Part shown: piece by piece, positions 10,221 to 19,717 of the stretch | Numbering within the stretch: the first letter of the stretch is position 1 | How the letters are laid out: every line of letters begins with the position of its first letter | Assembly (NCBI GenBank): GCA_018825665.1 | Contig: JAHJEG010000015.1 | Span: 82,168 to 146,167 of the forward strand | DNA: 64,000 nt | DNA from: a bacterium | GTDB lineage: Bacteria > Campylobacterota > Campylobacteria > Campylobacterales > Sulfurimonadaceae | Reading direction: 5' to 3' | The notes under the pieces: generated by a model | What the model saw: the letters and a program-made list of their open reading frames with translations, nothing else | What the model was told of the DNA's origin: nothing | Database searches by the model: none | Program-made: the position numbers and the translations under genes

Positions 10221-11419
10221 TTCTCCTTTTTTAGTTGTATTGTTTCTAGTTCTTCAAGCCTGTAGGAAAGCTCTCCAAACGGATCGAGGGATTCCGTAAT
10301 TTTTTTTGCATAGATCCCAGGCTTGTCGTCTATCATCCATAGTCTGACCTTGTCATCTCCTAGAATCCCTTCAAAGACAGTGCACATAAATTCGCCTGCC
10401 AAAACTTTGAGTTTTTCCCTGCCTGGAGTTTTGTAGGTATACATCTCTTCTTGCGGAAAAAAGTTGTTGTAACTATTGCTCAATCCGCCTTTGTGTTGCT
10501 GTGAGAACTGCTCATCCGCGGCTCCGTTTCGCATTGTGAAATTTGTAAAGGTCACACTTGGTTTTGGTGTGACCTCAATCAGCGAACGAAATGAGCTGTA
10601 GCGCATAAGGTCTACGCCGTTGAGCAGGGTTCCTATTCTGTATTGGACAAACTCTATGTCAGACAAAGACTCGGCCATAAGGGTGAAATCCGTCCATTTA
10701 TGTGGAAGCTCCGGAGCTGAACCCTCGGGAATATCCTCTTCAGTGAAGTTTAACCTTTCAATTACAAGGGGCGTTTTCTTGAGGGCTTTTATCTCTTTTG
10801 CTCCTTGTGTAAGCATAAGCCCTTTTTCATCCAGATATTTGATTTTGTTTTCGCCGCTCAAGGGTGTCCTTTGTGCCGCGATCATAATACTTTTGGCTTT
10901 TGCATCATAAATCCACATGCCGCGTATCTTGGTTGAGACATCCTCTTCATACAGAGAATACAAAAACGTATCCGGCAGTTCAAAAGTCACAAGTCCCATG
11001 GAACCATCCCCGGTTTGCAATTCCCATGTTCCCGCAAGATTTGAGCTCTTGTTTGCCAGTGCTATCTCTGTATGGTTGATTCTTAAAAAGTGTATTTTGT
11101 ATTTGTAGGGGATCTTGTTCTTTTGAAGAACCAGTTCTTTGTCGTTGAAGCTGAGAACCGTATAGGAGCCTGCAATATCCTCATCTATATCCGATTGGAT
11201 TTTAAACTCTTTTGAACCCTCTTGATACGTATACGCCCCAAAGTTTATGCCCATTATGATAAAGGAACCGTCTGCGCCAAACTCTACATCTGCAAAAGAT
11301 TCCTGAATCTCATCTTTGACCTCCACTTTGCCAAGAAGCCACTCTCCGACTACTCCATCGGCAAAGACCGGTGTTTGAAACAGTATGCCAAGAATCAGCA
11401 ACTTTAGTACAATACCCAT
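10217..11419 (-). CDS. Exported protein with lipocalin-like repeats, unknown function
   Basis: The protein has 400 residues with a signal peptide cleaved about after MGIVLKLLILGILFQTPVFA. The N-terminal half contains two similar beta modules beginning GEWLLGK and GTWELQT, each with an F/Y-x-x-D-G pattern as in lipocalin-like domains. The C-terminal half is unrecognised. GGGAG lies seven bases before the ATG at 11419. It is followed by a coupled exported gene and preceded, 63 bases away, by a response regulator, so it may be a target or output of that two-component system. One GGCATGTGG copy lies in the coding strand (plus-strand 10913-10921), encoding Gly-Met-Trp. Confidence 0.65.
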   Translation of the reverse strand: MGIVLKLLILGILFQTPVFADGVVGEWLLGKVEVKDEIQESFADVEFGADGSFIIMGINFGAYTYQEGSKEFKIQSDIDEDIAGSYTVLSFNDKELVLQKNKIPYKYKIHFLRINHTEIALANKSSNLAGTWELQTGDGSMGLVTFELPDTFLYSLYEEDVSTKIRGMWIYDAKAKSIMIAAQRTPLSGENKIKYLDEKGLMLTQGAKEIKALKKTPLVIERLNFTEEDIPEGSAPELPHKWTDFTLMAESLSDIEFVQYRIGTLLNGVDLMRYSSFRSLIEVTPKPSVTFTNFTMRNGAADEQFSQQHKGGLSNSYNNFFPQEEMYTYKTPGREKLKVLAGEFMCTVFEGILGDDKVRLWMIDDKPGIYAKKITESLDPFGELSYRLEELETIQLKKEK

Positions 11420-11482
11420 CGTAATCTCCCTGTAGCCGTTTTTATAGATTGTAGAACGAAATCATTGCAAAATCATTGCAAT

Positions 11483-12166
11483 TTATATTTTTATCCTGTA
11501 GCCTATAGAGTGGAGCGTCTCAATAAACTTGTAGTTGAGCTTGGAGCGAAGACGTGCGACCAGGGCTCTTCTGGTATTTTCATTGCTCTCTTTAAAAGGC
11601 CAAAGCTCATTCTCCAAATCATAGATAGAGATAACCTGATTTTTGGAGCGTATCAATAAGTCCAGGAGCTGTTTTTCCTGTTTGGTGAGGTGAATCAGCT
11701 CTCCGGACATAATCAGGTCTTTATTACGGCTGTCATAGGAGAATACTTCATCCAGGATAATATCACCGAATAAATCAGTCTCGTTGCTATCCTCCTGCCT
11801 TCTGTCTCGTTTTAGTGCTATCTTGATTGCGATTTCAAGCTCTTTTGTGTTGAAGGGCTTGATAAGATAGGTGGTGGGATTGGTCTCGATGGCCCGCTCA
11901 AGAGTAGAATCATCACTAAAAGCACTGATGTAGATAATAGGGATATTTTTGTAGTTTTTTATATTTGCTGCACATGCTATGCCATCAACATCCCCTTTGA
12001 TGCAAACATCCATCAGCACCAGGTCCACATCGCAGCTGAGCATTATCTCCATTGCTTTTGCGGCACTTGAAGCAGTCGCACAGGCAGTGTATCCAAGCTC
12101 TTTTATAAAATGCGAGATCTCCAGAGCTACGAGACTCTCATCCTCGACGATCAATATGTTTTTCAT
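11483..12166 (-). CDS. Response regulator, REC + winged-helix DNA-binding domain
   Basis: This 227-residue regulator has a receiver at residues 1-120 with the acidic pair in VEDES, the phosphoacceptor in VLMDVCIKGDVDG and Lys in LIKPF. It has a C-terminal OmpR/PhoB-type winged helix (ENELWPF, RRALVARLRSK, SIGYRIKI). The receiver looks like those paired with HisKA_2-type kinases. Its start overlaps the kinase stop by four bases (ATGA), so the pair is co-translated. It probably controls transcription of nearby genes, possibly the exported genes downstream. Confidence 0.9.
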   Translation of the reverse strand: MKNILIVEDESLVALEISHFIKELGYTACATASSAAKAMEIMLSCDVDLVLMDVCIKGDVDGIACAANIKNYKNIPIIYISAFSDDSTLERAIETNPTTYLIKPFNTKELEIAIKIALKRDRRQEDSNETDLFGDIILDEVFSYDSRNKDLIMSGELIHLTKQEKQLLDLLIRSKNQVISIYDLENELWPFKESNENTRRALVARLRSKLNYKFIETLHSIGYRIKI

Positions 12167-13983
12167 AATCTAAACCTTATTATGTAGGAAAGACCCTCTT
12201 GTGTCTGTATTGTCATAGCACCTTCAAGCTGGTCCAGCACCAAAGTCCTGATGAGACTCATCCCAAGTGTGTTTCTTTTGTTTTCGTTCAAGCCGGACTT
12301 TTCTCCGTTATCTTGTATTTTCAATGTATACTCGTTTGAATTTTTCGTGATGGATATCTTGACAAGCAGTTTGTGCGTTTTTGCGTGTTTGATTGAATTT
12401 ATGACTATCTCATTGATGACAAGACCGATATAGCCTGCCTCTTTTAGTGGCATGTGGATATCTCTTGCATCCGTAGAAAAAGTCATAGCCTTGTCGTGAA
12501 AGCTGCTTTTTATTTTATCGCACAGCTCGTCTATATATTCGTCCATATCTATATGCTGAAGATTTTCCTGCAGATACAACATCTCATGGGTCTGTGATAT
12601 TGCCAAAATTCTGTGTTGCAAGTCTTTTAACTGGCTTTTTGCGGCAGATTCCGCATGTTCTATTTGTATTCTGAGGATGGATAAAATAAGCTGCAAATTG
12701 TTTTTTGTACGGTGATGAAGCTCTTTTAGGAGGGTTCTTTTGCTTTGGAGCGCATCTGAGAGGCTTTTTGTCTGTTTTTGTATCTCGTTTTCTATCACAC
12801 GCTGTCTCTCCCCCAAAGACTCAAGCAGGAGCATGTCGGCTTTTTCCTTTTGTTCTTTTAAAAGTACATAGCGATCCGTAAAGGCCAGAGAGAGGAAGAG
12901 GGCTTCAAGGATTGTTGCATAGAGTATAAAGTTTGGTATTTTGTACATTACGCAGATAAGTCCCAGACCGTCGATAATCATCAAGGTAAAGCCAATCGCC
13001 AGAACACTCCAGCCAATAATAAAAAAGCGGGCCTGCTTATATCCGCGCAAATAGATCCAAACACCGGCATAAATGTTAAAAAGAACAAATACGAGACCTG
13101 TCAAAATCCCCACTTCAGGGTAATAAAACCAGGGAGTGCCAAAGAGCGGTATCTCAATGAGCGCTATCAGGATGATTAGATTGTATATCGAATCGATTTT
13201 TTCGTACTTTTTTGTAGATAAGAATTTTTTTGCAAACAGGGCGGCAATGATATACATGGCATTCACCTTCAGAAGAACACTCAGGTTGTCGAAGTAGACG
13301 AAAGATGCCGGAAAAAAAAGCGGGGTGATGCCCAGATATGTCATTTGCTGCCATACCAAAGTCGCCAGATACAAACAGTAGTACAAAAAAGAGTCTTCCC
13401 GGCTGTAAAAATAGAGTAAAAGATTGTATATAAAAAAGGAGATGATGATTCCAAGCGAGAGCATAATGAGTGTTTGTTGTCTATGGTCCTCATACACGAA
13501 GGTGTTCCTGTCTTTTAGATAGATTCCAAATTTCAGAGCCGTCGTGTTATTTACAATCCTTAAATAATAGCTAGCTTGCGTGTTCGCATCGAGGGTAAGT
13601 GCAAATGCCGGTTCTATCGTAGTTTGCTTTGCCTCCGTATGGAGCATCCCCTTTTGTATGCTGCTGCCGTTTTCATCAAAGAGAGTCACTTCCTCAAGGA
13701 TTGGGTTTTGAACTTCAAGTATTCTCGAAAGTGAGAAGTCTGTATTGTTTTGGAGCGTAAATTTGACCCAAACCGCCTTGTCTTTTGTAAATCCGAGATT
13801 GAGATGCTCCAGGCTGTTTGGCTTGAAAGAGTTTGTGTTTTGGATATCGTAAAAGCTGAGAGAGTTTTCATCTATAAAGAGCTGTGATTTGTCCAGAACG
13901 CTTTGGTCTGTGCTGTATATATCAATATTTTGTGCATTTAGGGGCAGTAAAAATGCCAGTGAAAAAAATAACAAGCGCAGCAA
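12163..13983 (-). CDS. 7TMR-DISM sensor histidine kinase (HisKA_2 type)
   Basis: The protein has about 606 residues: signal peptide, a periplasmic 7TMR-DISMED2-type sensor domain (about 20-165), seven membrane segments (about 174-371), a short coiled coil, a HisKA_2 dimerisation segment with the phospho-histidine in LLKELHHRTKNN (about residue 421), and a HATPase domain (about 515-600; NEIVINSIKHA, DNGEK). DISM receptors sense small extracellular ligands, often sugars. The first codon appears to be TTG at 13983 with no good Shine-Dalgarno. No in-frame ATG lies just upstream, so the start is uncertain. One GGCATGTGG copy lies at 12449-12457 (coding Ile-His-Met-Pro). Confidence 0.85.
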   Translation of the reverse strand: MLRLLFFSLAFLLPLNAQNIDIYSTDQSVLDKSQLFIDENSLSFYDIQNTNSFKPNSLEHLNLGFTKDKAVWVKFTLQNNTDFSLSRILEVQNPILEEVTLFDENGSSIQKGMLHTEAKQTTIEPAFALTLDANTQASYYLRIVNNTTALKFGIYLKDRNTFVYEDHRQQTLIMLSLGIIISFFIYNLLLYFYSREDSFLYYCLYLATLVWQQMTYLGITPLFFPASFVYFDNLSVLLKVNAMYIIAALFAKKFLSTKKYEKIDSIYNLIILIALIEIPLFGTPWFYYPEVGILTGLVFVLFNIYAGVWIYLRGYKQARFFIIGWSVLAIGFTLMIIDGLGLICVMYKIPNFILYATILEALFLSLAFTDRYVLLKEQKEKADMLLLESLGERQRVIENEIQKQTKSLSDALQSKRTLLKELHHRTKNNLQLILSILRIQIEHAESAAKSQLKDLQHRILAISQTHEMLYLQENLQHIDMDEYIDELCDKIKSSFHDKAMTFSTDARDIHMPLKEAGYIGLVINEIVINSIKHAKTHKLLVKISITKNSNEYTLKIQDNGEKSGLNENKRNTLGMSLIRTLVLDQLEGAMTIQTQEGLSYIIRFRL

Positions 13984-14114
13984 TGTGTCATAAAAAGTGA
14001 TAATCCCAACCTGTAAAATCTAAATTTAACAAAATTATATTGAAATTCACTTATGTTTTAAATAAATATTTGAAAAAAGGTATATTCGCAAGAGGGCAGA
14101 TGAGGTAGATGGTA

Positions 14115-14140
14115 TTTCCACATGCCGCGGCATGTGGAAA
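14115..14140. repeat. 26-bp perfect palindrome of two GGCATGTGG elements; probable terminator
   Basis: Two abutting copies, CCACATGCC at 14118-14126 and GGCATGTGG at 14129-14137, form a perfect 26-bp palindrome with TTT/AAA ends. It sits just downstream of the peroxiredoxin gene (stop at 14164) and before the kinase gene. Its central 24 bp are identical to the element at 40817-40840. Confidence 0.65.
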
Positions 14141-14163
14141 TAGAGGAGATTATAATGTAGATA

Positions 14164-14760
14164 TTATAAATCACCCTCGTGTTTTGCCAGGTACTCAGCA
14201 ACACCTTCAGTGGATGCTTTCATACCTTCGTCACCTTTTTGCCAGCCCGCAGCACAAACTTCACCGTGCTCATCAGTAAACTGCATTGCGTCTACCATAC
14301 GAATCATCTCATCGATGTTACGTCCGAGTGGAAGGTCATTGATAACAGCGTGACGCACGATACCTTTACCGTCAATCAGGAATGAACCGCGCAGTGCTAC
14401 CGCTTCACCGAAAAGTACATCATAGTCTTTAGAAATCTGTTTAGTAAGGTCAGCTACGAGTGGATATTTGATACGTCCTATACCACCGTTGTTTACCGGA
14501 GTCTCTCTCCACGCGAAGTGTGAGAATTGGCTGTCAACAGAAACACCGATTACATTCACGCCACGGCTTTTGAAATCTTCGATTCTATGAGAAAATGCGA
14601 TAATCTCTGAAGGACAAACGAAAGTAAAATCTAGTGGATAGAAGAAAAGTACAGTACCTTTTTCACCTAGGTTTTCTGAGAGTTTGAAATCTTCTACGAT
14701 TGATCCATCTGCTAAAACTGTTGTTGCTGTAAAATCCGGAGCTGGGTTTGTTACTAACAT
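14164..14760 (-). CDS. 2-Cys peroxiredoxin (AhpC/Prx family)
   Basis: This 198-residue cytoplasmic peroxidase reduces H2O2 and organic peroxides. The peroxidatic cysteine is in FYPLDFTFVCP (Cys49) and the resolving cysteine in EVCAAGW (Cys169), making it a typical 2-Cys enzyme. The frame extends 12 codons upstream, but I start at MLVTNP (14760) because AAGGAA lies about six bases before it. It is monocistronic: the envelope redox operon ends 108 bases upstream, and a palindromic element follows. Confidence 0.93.
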   Translation of the reverse strand: MLVTNPAPDFTATTVLADGSIVEDFKLSENLGEKGTVLFFYPLDFTFVCPSEIIAFSHRIEDFKSRGVNVIGVSVDSQFSHFAWRETPVNNGGIGRIKYPLVADLTKQISKDYDVLFGEAVALRGSFLIDGKGIVRHAVINDLPLGRNIDEMIRMVDAMQFTDEHGEVCAAGWQKGDEGMKASTEGVAEYLAKHEGDL

Positions 14761-14868
14761 ATATATTTCCTTGTGTTGTTTTTTTGTTAGAGGCATTCTA
14801 ACTAAATAAAATTAATAAATATCTGATTTGACAAATAAGTAAAATTATTTAAGGAAAATTTTTATCTT

Positions 14869-15918
14869 TTAGAATAGAACCGAAAAAGAGAGTAAAAGAA
14901 TGTCGCTGTTTTTTAGAGTATGGAACTGGTATTCGCTTTTTATGGCTACAGGCTGTATCGGTCTGTAGGTATATCCGATGACAGAAAAGGTATCCTGATT
15001 TTGTTCATACTCATTGTCCATGTAGTCCTCAAATCTCAGTATGAAAGAGTGCTTTTCTTTGTACCTGTAAACGCCCTGTATATAGCCCATGTACTGTATA
15101 TTTGTCGTATTATTAAGGAACTGCTTTCCAAGTTCGGACTGTATTAAAATATTTTCACTCTCATATTTGAATCCAAAGAGCAGATAATTGTAGACATCGT
15201 CACTTTTTTGAGTTTCGTACTCCTCAAAATAGTCATCCTCGTCATTGTCTCCGTCATCTACAATTACGGCTTCTTCAAACTCTTTATAGTGCCCCGCGCT
15301 CAGCTTATAGCTTAAGGCATCTTTTGTGTAGGTGAGAGAGAGTGCAAGATGCTGTATTATTTTGGAATCATTGTATTTTGGGTCTATATCGGGGGAATTC
15401 TGTCCCAAGATATCCAGCTCGAATACCGAGTCCGATATAAGGCTGTATTTTAAACCTACACCGGTTGAGAGTTTTGGATACAGCATCTCAGCCGTAAGAG
15501 GATTGGAGGTTGTGTCTCTAAGAACATTGATTGGGACCTCATTCCAGAATCCGACCGGAGTATAAAATTTTCCGGCTGTAAGAGAGTAGTTTTCATTGAT
15601 CTGATATTTGGCAAAAACTCTTTCTGCGTATATATTCCCATGCTGTGTGGATTTTTGGGAGATGAAGCTGTACTGGTATGGATTTAAAGACTCAAATTCT
15701 ACGAGATAGGAGAGTTTATCGGCGGAGCCGTAAGCCAGGAAGGATACATCATCCAAACTGGCCCCATTTGTATTTGTGCCCTGCGCATAGCTTGTTGAAA
15801 AGTAGCCGCCGACATAAAGATAGGAGTCTACAAGAGAATAACCCTGTCCCAGCTCATAGCTATCATTGGCCTGCATTGCAGAAAACAAGAATAAGAGCAA
15901 AAATAGTTTTTTTTTCAT
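14869..15918 (-). CDS. Outer-membrane beta-barrel (porin-like) protein
   Basis: The protein has 349 residues with a signal peptide (ends near SAMQA), followed by alternating aromatic/polar beta strands (LYVGGYFSTSYA, YLVEFESL) and a C-terminal strand ending in phenylalanine (LLLSFSVLF), a typical outer-membrane insertion signal. It resembles the porin-like or phosphate-selective-porin-like proteins of epsilonproteobacteria. It is the last gene of the eight-gene minus-strand redox operon. Its ATG overlaps the dsbD stop by one base (TAATG). In this context it could be a conduit for substrate or electron-carrier traffic across the outer membrane; that is inference. Confidence 0.75.
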   Translation of the reverse strand: MKKKLFLLLFLFSAMQANDSYELGQGYSLVDSYLYVGGYFSTSYAQGTNTNGASLDDVSFLAYGSADKLSYLVEFESLNPYQYSFISQKSTQHGNIYAERVFAKYQINENYSLTAGKFYTPVGFWNEVPINVLRDTTSNPLTAEMLYPKLSTGVGLKYSLISDSVFELDILGQNSPDIDPKYNDSKIIQHLALSLTYTKDALSYKLSAGHYKEFEEAVIVDDGDNDEDDYFEEYETQKSDDVYNYLLFGFKYESENILIQSELGKQFLNNTTNIQYMGYIQGVYRYKEKHSFILRFEDYMDNEYEQNQDTFSVIGYTYRPIQPVAIKSEYQFHTLKNSDILLLSFSVLF

Positions 15919-17660
15919 TAGAGATTTATTATAGCTAAAAACTCTTGAGGAGCTTTGTACCCTACTACCCTCTTGCTTTCTATCAGGTCGGTGTTTGTAT
16001 CAAAAAAGAGTATTGCCGGAGGTCCGAAAATATTATACTCTCTGGATAAGGCCTTGCTTTTATCATCGTTGGCACTTAGATCCGCTTTTATTAAAACATA
16101 CTCATCCAGAGCGCTGATTACGGCAGGATCCTTAAATGTGATCTCTTCAAGCTCTTTACATGAAGTACACCATTTTGCTGCAAAATCCAGCATTACCTTC
16201 TTGCCTTTGGAAGCTTCTAGAAGAGTGTCGAGTTCATGAACCGAGTATACCGTTTTGAAGTGAAGTCTGGTTTTTTGATTTTCTGCAACCGCACTTTTAT
16301 TCGTAAATTTTTCAAATGGTTCCAAAATATTTTCCGCACCGCTTAGGAGTCCTATAAAAACAGAGATACCGATACTGAGCAGGATAATTCCTATACCCTT
16401 TAAAAGGGCATGCCAGCCTCTTTTTGTTCCCAAAGGCTCCAAAGCTCCAAGATAGATGGAAGAGATGGTGAAAAGTGCCGCCCACAGAGCCATTATGGTT
16501 TGCGTCGATGCGATTTTTTGAAGCATCCAAATGGCAATGGCGAGCATAATAACTCCAAACACTTCAGATACACGGTTCATCCATCCGCCTGGACGAGGCA
16601 TAAATTTGCCCGAGCCGGCACCTATAAGCAGAAGCGGCGCACCCATACCCAGACTCATGACAAAAAGAGCGACTCCTCCAAGTACGGCATCCCCTGTTTG
16701 TCCTATATATACAAGCGTACCTGCAAGCGGCGGTGCCACACAGGGACCGACAATAAGAGCGGATAAAAAGCCCATAACCGCGACACCGAGCAGACCCCCT
16801 TTATTTGAAGCGCCGTCGGAGACTTTTGAGAGTCTGCTTTGAAGGGAGGAGGGAAGACCAATCTCATAAAATCCGAACATGGAAAAAGCAAGAGCCACAA
16901 ACACAAGGGCAAAAGAGATGACAACATAAGGGTTTTGCATCGCGGCCTGCAGGTTGCTTCCAAAAAGCCCTGCCAAAACTCCGGCAATCGTATAGGCAAA
17001 GGCCATAGAGAGCACATAGATGAGAGAAAGGAAAAACCCTCTTTTTGCACTCATCCCTTCCCCTTGCGAAACTATGATAGAGGATAAAATCGGTATCATC
17101 GGAAAGATACAGGGTGTCAAAGACAAGAGAAGCCCAAAACCAAAAAATGTAAGTAAGACGATGAGAATGCTGTCATTTTTAAAACTGTCTGCAATCTTGT
17201 CTGTCTCATTTGCCAAAACGGGTGCCGGAATCTGCTTTGAAGCGATCTTCAGGGCGGAACCGCTCACATCGAAACTGAACTCTTTCTCTATGGGTTCATA
17301 ACACAGGCCTTTGCCTGAGCATCCCTGGAAAGAGAGAGTAAGGGTGATATTTTTCGTATCGTCAAATTCTTGAGTTTTTGCCAAATCCACCGTGATGAGC
17401 ACGCTTTTTTCATAAACCTCTTTTGCATCAAAAAGAGCAGCTGCAGGAAGATGAATCTTTTGTATCCAAACAAGATCACTTGTCGTAGTAACCTGTATCG
17501 AATCTTTATATATGTGAATATCTTCACCCGCTTTGATCTCAATAGAGACTTTGTCTGCATCGAGTACGGCTGATGGGATAAATGCCTCTTCTGGCATCAA
17601 AAAATTTGCCGCACCCAAAAATGTGAATAAACTTAAAAATAAAAATATGATTTTTTTCAT
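15918..17660 (-). CDS. dsbD: Thiol:disulfide interchange protein DsbD
   Basis: The protein has 580 residues with all three DsbD modules. After a signal peptide there is an N-terminal periplasmic domain with the cysteine pair in GCSGKGLC. A membrane core follows with cysteines in LSLTPCIFP and IVGPCVAPP. The C-terminal thioredoxin domain has WCTSC (Cys498/Cys501). DsbD carries reducing equivalents from cytoplasmic thioredoxin to periplasmic partners. Here the likely clients are the TlpA-like protein and the CXXCH apocytochromes encoded in the same operon. AAGGCGG precedes the ATG. It lies 19 bases after apbE. Confidence 0.95.
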   Translation of the reverse strand: MKKIIFLFLSLFTFLGAANFLMPEEAFIPSAVLDADKVSIEIKAGEDIHIYKDSIQVTTTSDLVWIQKIHLPAAALFDAKEVYEKSVLITVDLAKTQEFDDTKNITLTLSFQGCSGKGLCYEPIEKEFSFDVSGSALKIASKQIPAPVLANETDKIADSFKNDSILIVLLTFFGFGLLLSLTPCIFPMIPILSSIIVSQGEGMSAKRGFFLSLIYVLSMAFAYTIAGVLAGLFGSNLQAAMQNPYVVISFALVFVALAFSMFGFYEIGLPSSLQSRLSKVSDGASNKGGLLGVAVMGFLSALIVGPCVAPPLAGTLVYIGQTGDAVLGGVALFVMSLGMGAPLLLIGAGSGKFMPRPGGWMNRVSEVFGVIMLAIAIWMLQKIASTQTIMALWAALFTISSIYLGALEPLGTKRGWHALLKGIGIILLSIGISVFIGLLSGAENILEPFEKFTNKSAVAENQKTRLHFKTVYSVHELDTLLEASKGKKVMLDFAAKWCTSCKELEEITFKDPAVISALDEYVLIKADLSANDDKSKALSREYNIFGPPAILFFDTNTDLIESKRVVGYKAPQEFLAIINL

Positions 17661-17679
17661 GATAACCGCCTTATGCTAT

Positions 17680-18600
17680 TTAAAAAGGATAAACTTCAAA
17701 ACTTTCTATATTGATATCTGAGAAATTCTCAAATAAGATCTCTTTGTCCCTGCTTATGGCTACAACGGCTACGTTGAATCTTTGTGCCATCTCTTTGAGT
17801 TTGCTTCTGTTTGAGTTAAAAACTACAGTTGCGATCCCATCAAGTGTCGTCGTATCCATTCCATTTTTGATGATGGTTACGCTGCTGTAGTAATGATTTG
17901 GCTTGGCGCTTTCTTTGTCAAGAATATGATGATGCTCTTTTGATTTGATAAACCTTTCATAATCACCGCTCGTAGAGATACAAAGAGCCTCTTTGGATGT
18001 TTTTATAAGGCCTATATTTCCGTCCTTAAAAGGATTTTTGATGGCAATATTATATTTTTTTCCAAAAGAACACACCTCACCGCCTACAGATACGATTGCT
18101 TTTGTAGCACCCATTCTTTGAAGATGCTCCATAATCTTATCTGCGACATAACCTTTTCCTATCCCTCCCAAGTCCAGTTTCATCCCGGTATGCGTTAAAA
18201 ATATTTCATTATTATGAATATGCAGATACTTGTAATTAACCAATTTTCTTGTTTTTAGGAGTTCTATTGAAGTGGGTATTTTTTCATTTTTTGTTCCAAA
18301 TCCGTAAAGTCCCTGTGTGAGAACTCCTATAGTAGGGTCAAAAGAACCATTGGACATTCTTGCCAATTCCAAGGCCTTTTGAAATATTTCAAGCTCTTTA
18401 TACTCACAGCGAATACTTTTAATCCCTGAAGCTTTGTTTATTTGACTTAAAAGAGAACCCTCGTCGTATGCTGAGTACTTTTGTTCAAATTTTTTTGCTA
18501 TATCCAAGCACTCAAAAAGAGTTTTCTTGGATACATTCGATTCTATTAAAAGTTCTGTAGTCATAACAGTTGTTCTGAGTCCATTTTCAAAAAAAGACAT
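17680..18600 (-). CDS. apbE: ApbE-family FAD:protein FMN transferase
   Basis: About 306 residues. Family enzymes cleave FAD and attach FMN covalently to a Thr/Ser of extracytoplasmic proteins. Visible motifs are AYDEGSLLSQIN, LDLGGIGKGYVAD, SVGGEV, HHILD and the metal-binding-like DTTTLDGIAT. No obvious cleavable signal peptide is seen. I start at ATG 18600, one base after the DUF3570 stop; an upstream in-frame ATG at 18618 is also possible. The protein sits directly after a DUF3570 gene containing a DAVTGAS motif, the most likely flavinylation target. Confidence 0.9.
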   Translation of the reverse strand: MSFFENGLRTTVMTTELLIESNVSKKTLFECLDIAKKFEQKYSAYDEGSLLSQINKASGIKSIRCEYKELEIFQKALELARMSNGSFDPTIGVLTQGLYGFGTKNEKIPTSIELLKTRKLVNYKYLHIHNNEIFLTHTGMKLDLGGIGKGYVADKIMEHLQRMGATKAIVSVGGEVCSFGKKYNIAIKNPFKDGNIGLIKTSKEALCISTSGDYERFIKSKEHHHILDKESAKPNHYYSSVTIIKNGMDTTTLDGIATVVFNSNRSKLKEMAQRFNVAVVAISRDKEILFENFSDINIESFEVYPF

Positions 18601-18601
18601 T

Positions 18602-19717
18602 TTAGTAATCAAACTCATAGGATATAGTTGTAAAAACGGCATTCAGACTCTTGACACCGTACCAGCTCTGGATATATTCATTGCTGCTCGTCTGATAATA
18701 ATCAACACTCGCCGTAAGTTTAGACCCGCCGTTCATCTTATATATAAAAGGCACTCCGATAGTATAAGAATCAAAAGCGCTCATCCTGTAATCCGTTGCA
18801 AAATATGTATCACTAAGCGTATAGGAACCTATAGGCTTAATAAAATTCGATTTTGTCTGCGTGTAATATCTCAGTCTCAAACCGCTTGTAAAATTGTCAC
18901 TAAAATCGTGCAGCTCTTCTATATTGAGCGTGTGCGATGAGATGTCCCAGTCGTCCGTATAGTATCTATAGGAAACATTCATGCTGTTTGTTTCATTCAA
19001 CAGAGTTACCCCCTTAAGAGCAAAAGCATGCCCCGTTCTTTTGTCAGGGTAGTTTTCAAACTTTGCAATATCATCTTGTAGAACAAAGTGATACGGAGAG
19101 GATAAGAACCCTTCACTATTCATATAAGAATACACGGCCTGAATAGAAAGTGTCGGCGAAATAAGTTGATTTACGGATAGATCCACCTTTCCTTCATTTC
19201 TGTTGTCCTTAGGCAAGTCTCTTTGAAATACAGGTTTCCATGTATCAAACGACTGCGAAATCCCTATACCCAAAGCAGTGTTTTGCTCATTAAGCTGTCT
19301 TACATAATTTACAAAAGCAGATTGCCCCGTATAATCGACTTCACTTGAAAAATATCCGCCGAAACTGACCAGGTTCTCACCATCGTCATAGGTAGCCATA
19401 AGCGTAGGCGCATAGCGAATATCATCGTAAGGTACTTCCTTGGATGAAGCTCCTGTAACGGCATCCACATGCGTAGCGTTACTCCCGTTTTTAATACTTG
19501 CTGCCGAAATCGCATCAATCCTCATCTTCACTCCAAGCATCCATTGCGAGGAGATTTTTTTGAAGAGTGAAAGTGTAGGAGAGTAGACCTCTACACCCGC
19601 ATTATCGGTATATGTGTTGACTCCAAAGGAGATGGTATCTTTTAAATCAGATGCAAGGGATGTTATCTCAAGCATCAGCAGTGAGAGGGTAAATATAAAA
19701 AATTGTTTTATCTGCAT
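18602..19717 (-). CDS. DUF3570 protein, predicted outer-membrane barrel with possible flavinylation site
   Basis: This 371-residue protein has a signal peptide and many amphipathic beta strands (FGGYFSSEVDY, YRYYTDDWDIS), ending in an aromatic (YEFDY). The N-terminal region contains THVDAVTGASS. DUF3570 proteins share this segment, and its DAVTGAS core matches the D-x-x-T-G-A-T/S motif that ApbE modifies in FMN_bind proteins such as RnfG and NqrC; the candidate residue is Thr88. The start at 19717 is chosen because AAGGAGG lies six bases upstream; the frame's earlier TTG is too close to it. It overlaps the DUF4266 gene by ten bases. The role is inferred to be flavin-dependent envelope electron transfer. 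Confidence 0.85.
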   Translation of the reverse strand: MQIKQFFIFTLSLLMLEITSLASDLKDTISFGVNTYTDNAGVEVYSPTLSLFKKISSQWMLGVKMRIDAISAASIKNGSNATHVDAVTGASSKEVPYDDIRYAPTLMATYDDGENLVSFGGYFSSEVDYTGQSAFVNYVRQLNEQNTALGIGISQSFDTWKPVFQRDLPKDNRNEGKVDLSVNQLISPTLSIQAVYSYMNSEGFLSSPYHFVLQDDIAKFENYPDKRTGHAFALKGVTLLNETNSMNVSYRYYTDDWDISSHTLNIEELHDFSDNFTSGLRLRYYTQTKSNFIKPIGSYTLSDTYFATDYRMSAFDSYTIGVPFIYKMNGGSKLTASVDYYQTSSNEYIQSWYGVKSLNAVFTTISYEFDY

